Below are positions 32,101 through 33,109 of a stretch of 33,109 bases of DNA, piece by piece. The DNA is from Candidatus Hydrogenedentota bacterium (GTDB lineage Bacteria; Hydrogenedentota; Hydrogenedentia; Hydrogenedentales; SLHB01), in assembly GCA_020849535.1 (NCBI GenBank), contig JADLGB010000005.1, positions 1-33,109 of the forward strand, written 5' to 3'. The translations under genes were made by a program, and so were the position numbers. The notes beneath the pieces are model-generated. The model saw only the letters and a program-made list of their open reading frames with translations. It was not told the DNA's origin and did no database searches. Each line of letters starts with the position of its first letter. The first letter of the stretch is position 1.

Positions 32101-32554
32101 CACGGCGCCTTCCGTTGAGGGCTCGGCCGGTGCGTTCCGTTTCGACAACGTGAACCCCGATTTGCCAGTGACCTACGCGCTCGAGATCAAGCCGGCCCGC
32201 GACTATCAGGAAGTGCGGCAAATCGTGACGCCGGGCGAGAACGTCGAGATTCGGTTGGAGCCGGGGCTAACACTCGTGGGCCACGTGATTGACGACGCCA
32301 CCGGGAATCCGATCCCCGGCGTGGAGGTCTACGCGTTTTCTACGCAACCGCAAGCGTCGATCCTGGAGGCGGATGCTGTCACGGCCGCGTCCGGAGCGTT
32401 TCGCTTCACGCGTCTTCGCGACCAGCAGTACAGCGTCGGCGCGCGCGAGGTGCAGCCCATCAGCCGAATAGAAGCCAAGGCCGGTTCGACGGCTCCAATC
32501 GAAATCCGCGTGAAGATCCCCGAGTGGAGCGACCTGCGTCCGGCTGCGCCGTAG
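29192..32554 (+). CDS. BlaR1-like M56 metallopeptidase receptor with regulatory-like domains
   Basis: A 1120-residue membrane receptor. Membrane helices lie at about residues 5-35, 50-72, 129-150 and 328-356. The M56 zinc-peptidase motif is His222-E223-L-A-His226, with the third ligand in E-R-E263-A-C-C-D267. In BlaR1/MecR1 this domain cleaves the repressor when the outer domain senses beta-lactam. Here the outer part (about 360-1120) has no penicillin-binding S-x-x-K/K-T-G domain. Instead it looks like a string of carboxypeptidase-regulatory/CNA-B-like beta domains, for example T-V-A-G-T-V-S-T-E-D-G-G-P-L-P, V-T-G-T-I-L-K-P-D-G-T-P-A-P-S and L-V-G-H-V-I-D-D-A-T-G-N-P-I-P-G-V-E-V. The ligand is therefore unknown. 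It overlaps blaI by 4 bp; its end is complete. Confidence 0.9.
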   Translation: MTFSTSFLIAAWANLPVSLLHTLWEGALAVAAVAYLLRRISAARPELRYGVCVGGLSAVVLAWLVTWSVLTYEPRDADPNAPMASSFAQPIMTSTQQSNPDPSPVMTNDVARASAPAPRLPWRAWLANAWAAGVCVMGLRALFLIRGAGRLRRTSARCDDEALLALLEELRDAMAVARRVALRVADSVDGPMVMGILSPAILLPAHVLTGVPPEHLRAMLAHELAHIRRHDYLVNLAQMLVESLLFFNPAVWWLSRQIRVEREACCDALAVRHTGSAVVYARVLADFAARTASAPALAMGGAPPAKPLLERILRILTPHARPALRLPWYSLAAFAVVGLALLAGLGGFSYFGVKLVAEAMNPHERIERMAEIQKQFEEPVVDESAKVTVAGTVSTEDGGPLPENLRVKVINLTRNETISAATPVENGKFRKSNVDPRAVYVQAIGDGYAPSLVGPLDTANTLAIENLTVVLQRGRTGLILFTDNRGLPIEGVEVTCTFRIRRGPNYWISAGSQSALSGHDGVARLEHCLDNPVELTVRKPGYLECDDRRFDIPTDNPVTWTLDPMEPVVIHVQAQESGVPIAGAALHVGATSNLHWNQVDGAEKLLATADETGVITLDCLRGDLQYWCYVATDDGRRMKLDAPIVVGQDPLTVTVPPPLYVRGTVLVEPEQLEGNAQFVKLSYPEVFSAPLLTSISEIRSVKVPIKDGRGEFTIDNIFPGELELTVLDHTETLDVQESIDDLVLDLRTSALTEPKKTRTVILRFAVPEGQPAPTGTFRLDYIARPRAGYYSNISLPIENGQVSYEVPVPGKIGYMMDKTVGYWVKHTNEIAVPDGDGPFIVDVPVVPAGTIHGVVHEAPADYSLSVLVAKQSPNVDTPFAEVRPDVDERGAFTCGSLPIGGTYVIMAVSGSAAVMSKPIKLTSAEPIKELDLTFAKGLPVTGTILKPDGTPAPSVAARLLIETEYSHTHSTAPSVEGSAGAFRFDNVNPDLPVTYALEIKPARDYQEVRQIVTPGENVEIRLEPGLTLVGHVIDDATGNPIPGVEVYAFSTQPQASILEADAVTAASGAFRFTRLRDQQYSVGAREVQPISRIEAKAGSTAPIEIRVKIPEWSDLRPAAP

Positions 32555-32604
32555 CCGGGGGAAGAATGGGAGCACAGCCACGCCGCGACGTGGCCGCACT
32601 CCAC

Positions 32605-32671
32605 ACAATCGCTGCCAGGAGCGCCGGCATCCCTGCCGGCTCTTACGATCAAGTCACAGGCGAGGGCGCCT
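32605..32671 (+). repeat. Composite hairpin repeat, copy 1
   Basis: AATCGCTGCCAGGAGC, then the hairpin GCCGGCA-TCCC-TGCCGGC (32623-32640), then TCTTA, then AGTCACAGGCG-AGGG-CGCCT (hairpin 32658-32671) and ATGCCACACGCGCTTGCC. The block recurs almost unchanged at 33047-33109. Both are preceded by CCGCACTCCACA. Confidence 0.85.
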
Positions 32672-32779
32672 ATGCCACACGCGCTTGCCATGCCCTGGTG
32701 GGTTCTTCCTCTCCTTTGGACCTTGATTGGCAGTAGGACTTGAAGAGGTTCAGACAAGCAAGGAATGGGAGAATGGGAC

Positions 32780-32797
32780 ACAGGCGAGGGCGCCTGT
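32780..32797 (+). repeat. Hairpin ACAGGCG-AGGG-CGCCTGT
   Basis: A perfect 7-bp stem with an AGGG loop, followed by GCCACAC. It is a solo copy of the second hairpin of the composite repeat. Confidence 0.8.
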
Positions 32798-32889
32798 GCC
32801 ACACGTCTTTCTCCAATGCGCAGGTCACAGAGATCTACGGGAACTTGGGGTAAACCATGAACTGGAAGACAGGGAGAACATCGGCAGGT

Positions 32890-32925
32890 AGGGCAAGCGC
32901 GTGTGGCATAGCCGCCCTCGGCTGT
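32890..32925 (-). repeat. Inverted copy of the AGGG-loop hairpin with a changed stem
   Basis: On the minus strand this reads CACAGCCG-AGGG-CGGCTATG then CCACACGCGCTTGCC. The loop and right flank match the copy at 32658-32690, but one stem pair is C-G instead of G-C on both sides, a compensatory double change. Confidence 0.8.
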
Positions 32926-32994
32926 GCTCTTGATTGGGTACTTCCCCCCGTCCGGTTTCCGCTTGTCCGAGGCGCGTGAGCGATCCCCAAAACC

Positions 32995-33008
32995 GCAGGC
33001 AAGCCTGC
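32995..33008. repeat. Hairpin GCAGGC-AA-GCCTGC
   Basis: Same palindrome with the same AAACC lead as at 13258-13271. It is followed by GCGGC-AA-GCCGC at 33021-33032, a second stem with the same AA loop. Confidence 0.8.
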
Positions 33009-33046
33009 TCATCTAAAGCAGCGGCAAGCCGCCGCACTCCACATAA

Positions 33047-33109
33047 TCGCTGCCAGGAGCGCCGGCATCCCTGCCGGCTCTTAAGAGTCAAGACACAGGC
33101 GAGGGCGCC
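33047..33109 (+). repeat. Composite hairpin repeat, copy 2 (cut by window end)
   Basis: AATCGCTGCCAGGAGC, the hairpin GCCGGCA-TCCC-TGCCGGC (33061-33078), TCTTAA, and ACAGGCG-AGGG-CGCC up to the last base. It matches copy 1 apart from a few changes between the hairpins. Confidence 0.85.

Larger units (their letters stand above)
32555..33109. other. Gene-free, hairpin-rich 3' region
   Basis: No credible gene was found in these 555 bp. It holds the repeat units at 32605-32671, 32780-32797, 32890-32925, 32995-33008 and 33047-33109 described separately. Short frames cross them on both strands but read repeat sequence. The last unit is cut by the window end. Confidence 0.65.

Noticed and set aside
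29192..32554. Naming the M56 protein blaR1
   Set aside because: Its outer part lacks a penicillin-binding domain, so beta-lactam sensing is not supported and the symbol would mislead.

Overview
The window looks like a chromosomal segment of an uncultured, fairly GC-rich bacterium of the planctomycete/Lentisphaerae/Hydrogenedentota kind. The clues are a Planctomycetes-type prepilin protein (FTLIELLVV start, G-G-x-N...DGH near the C terminus), a BlaI/M56 pair whose sensor carries carboxypeptidase-regulatory-like repeats, a GHL10-type glycosidase-like protein, an SSS symporter, an Asp-box (BNR) protein, and many dispersed palindromes between genes. There is no rRNA or other phylogenetic marker, so Hydrogenedentota is only a guess. 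No tRNA, CRISPR array, prophage or intact transposon was seen.

Layout. 1-2461 is an accessory, repeat-rich region. It has two direct repeats (65-200), then a pair of long inverted repeats (about 270-470 and 1248-1462) enclosing two small genes: a PepSY-like lipoprotein and a 74-residue protein. A decayed REP-associated (RAYT/IS200-type) transposase remnant and a long hairpin follow. 2462-4543 encodes a caspase-fold (clan CD) lipoprotein with a TIG-like domain. 4677-10372 is all on the minus strand: the prepilin protein, a thiolase / TIM-barrel isomerase / small membrane protein group, and a GT4 glycosyltransferase. 10886-12775 (plus) is a queuosine-precursor operon, queE-queD-queF, in which QueD is an unusual two-domain fusion. 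12783-18953 (minus) has an ABM-type monooxygenase, a ZIP metal transporter, and a metH / [2Fe-2S] ferredoxin / DUF1572 operon. 19367-20647 (plus) is a secreted Asp-box protein. 20880-24714 (minus) is an operon of an SSS symporter, a small lipoprotein and a phospholipase-D-family protein. 24996-28555 (plus) has cysE, a membrane protein with a TPR-like tail and the GHL10-like protein. 28791-32554 (plus) is a BlaI repressor and M56 receptor operon behind a promoter with two perfect 16-bp operators. 32555-33109 is gene-free and full of hairpin repeats.

Biology. Most genes are metabolic: methionine, cysteine, queuosine, thiolytic and sugar chemistry. The parts most worth a second look are the inverted-repeat-bounded small-gene cassette, the caspase-like lipoprotein, the tandem QueD with complementary losses of catalytic motifs, the BlaI operon with a non-penicillin sensor, and several families of intergenic hairpins that keep their loop while the stem varies, one with a compensatory base change inside this window.
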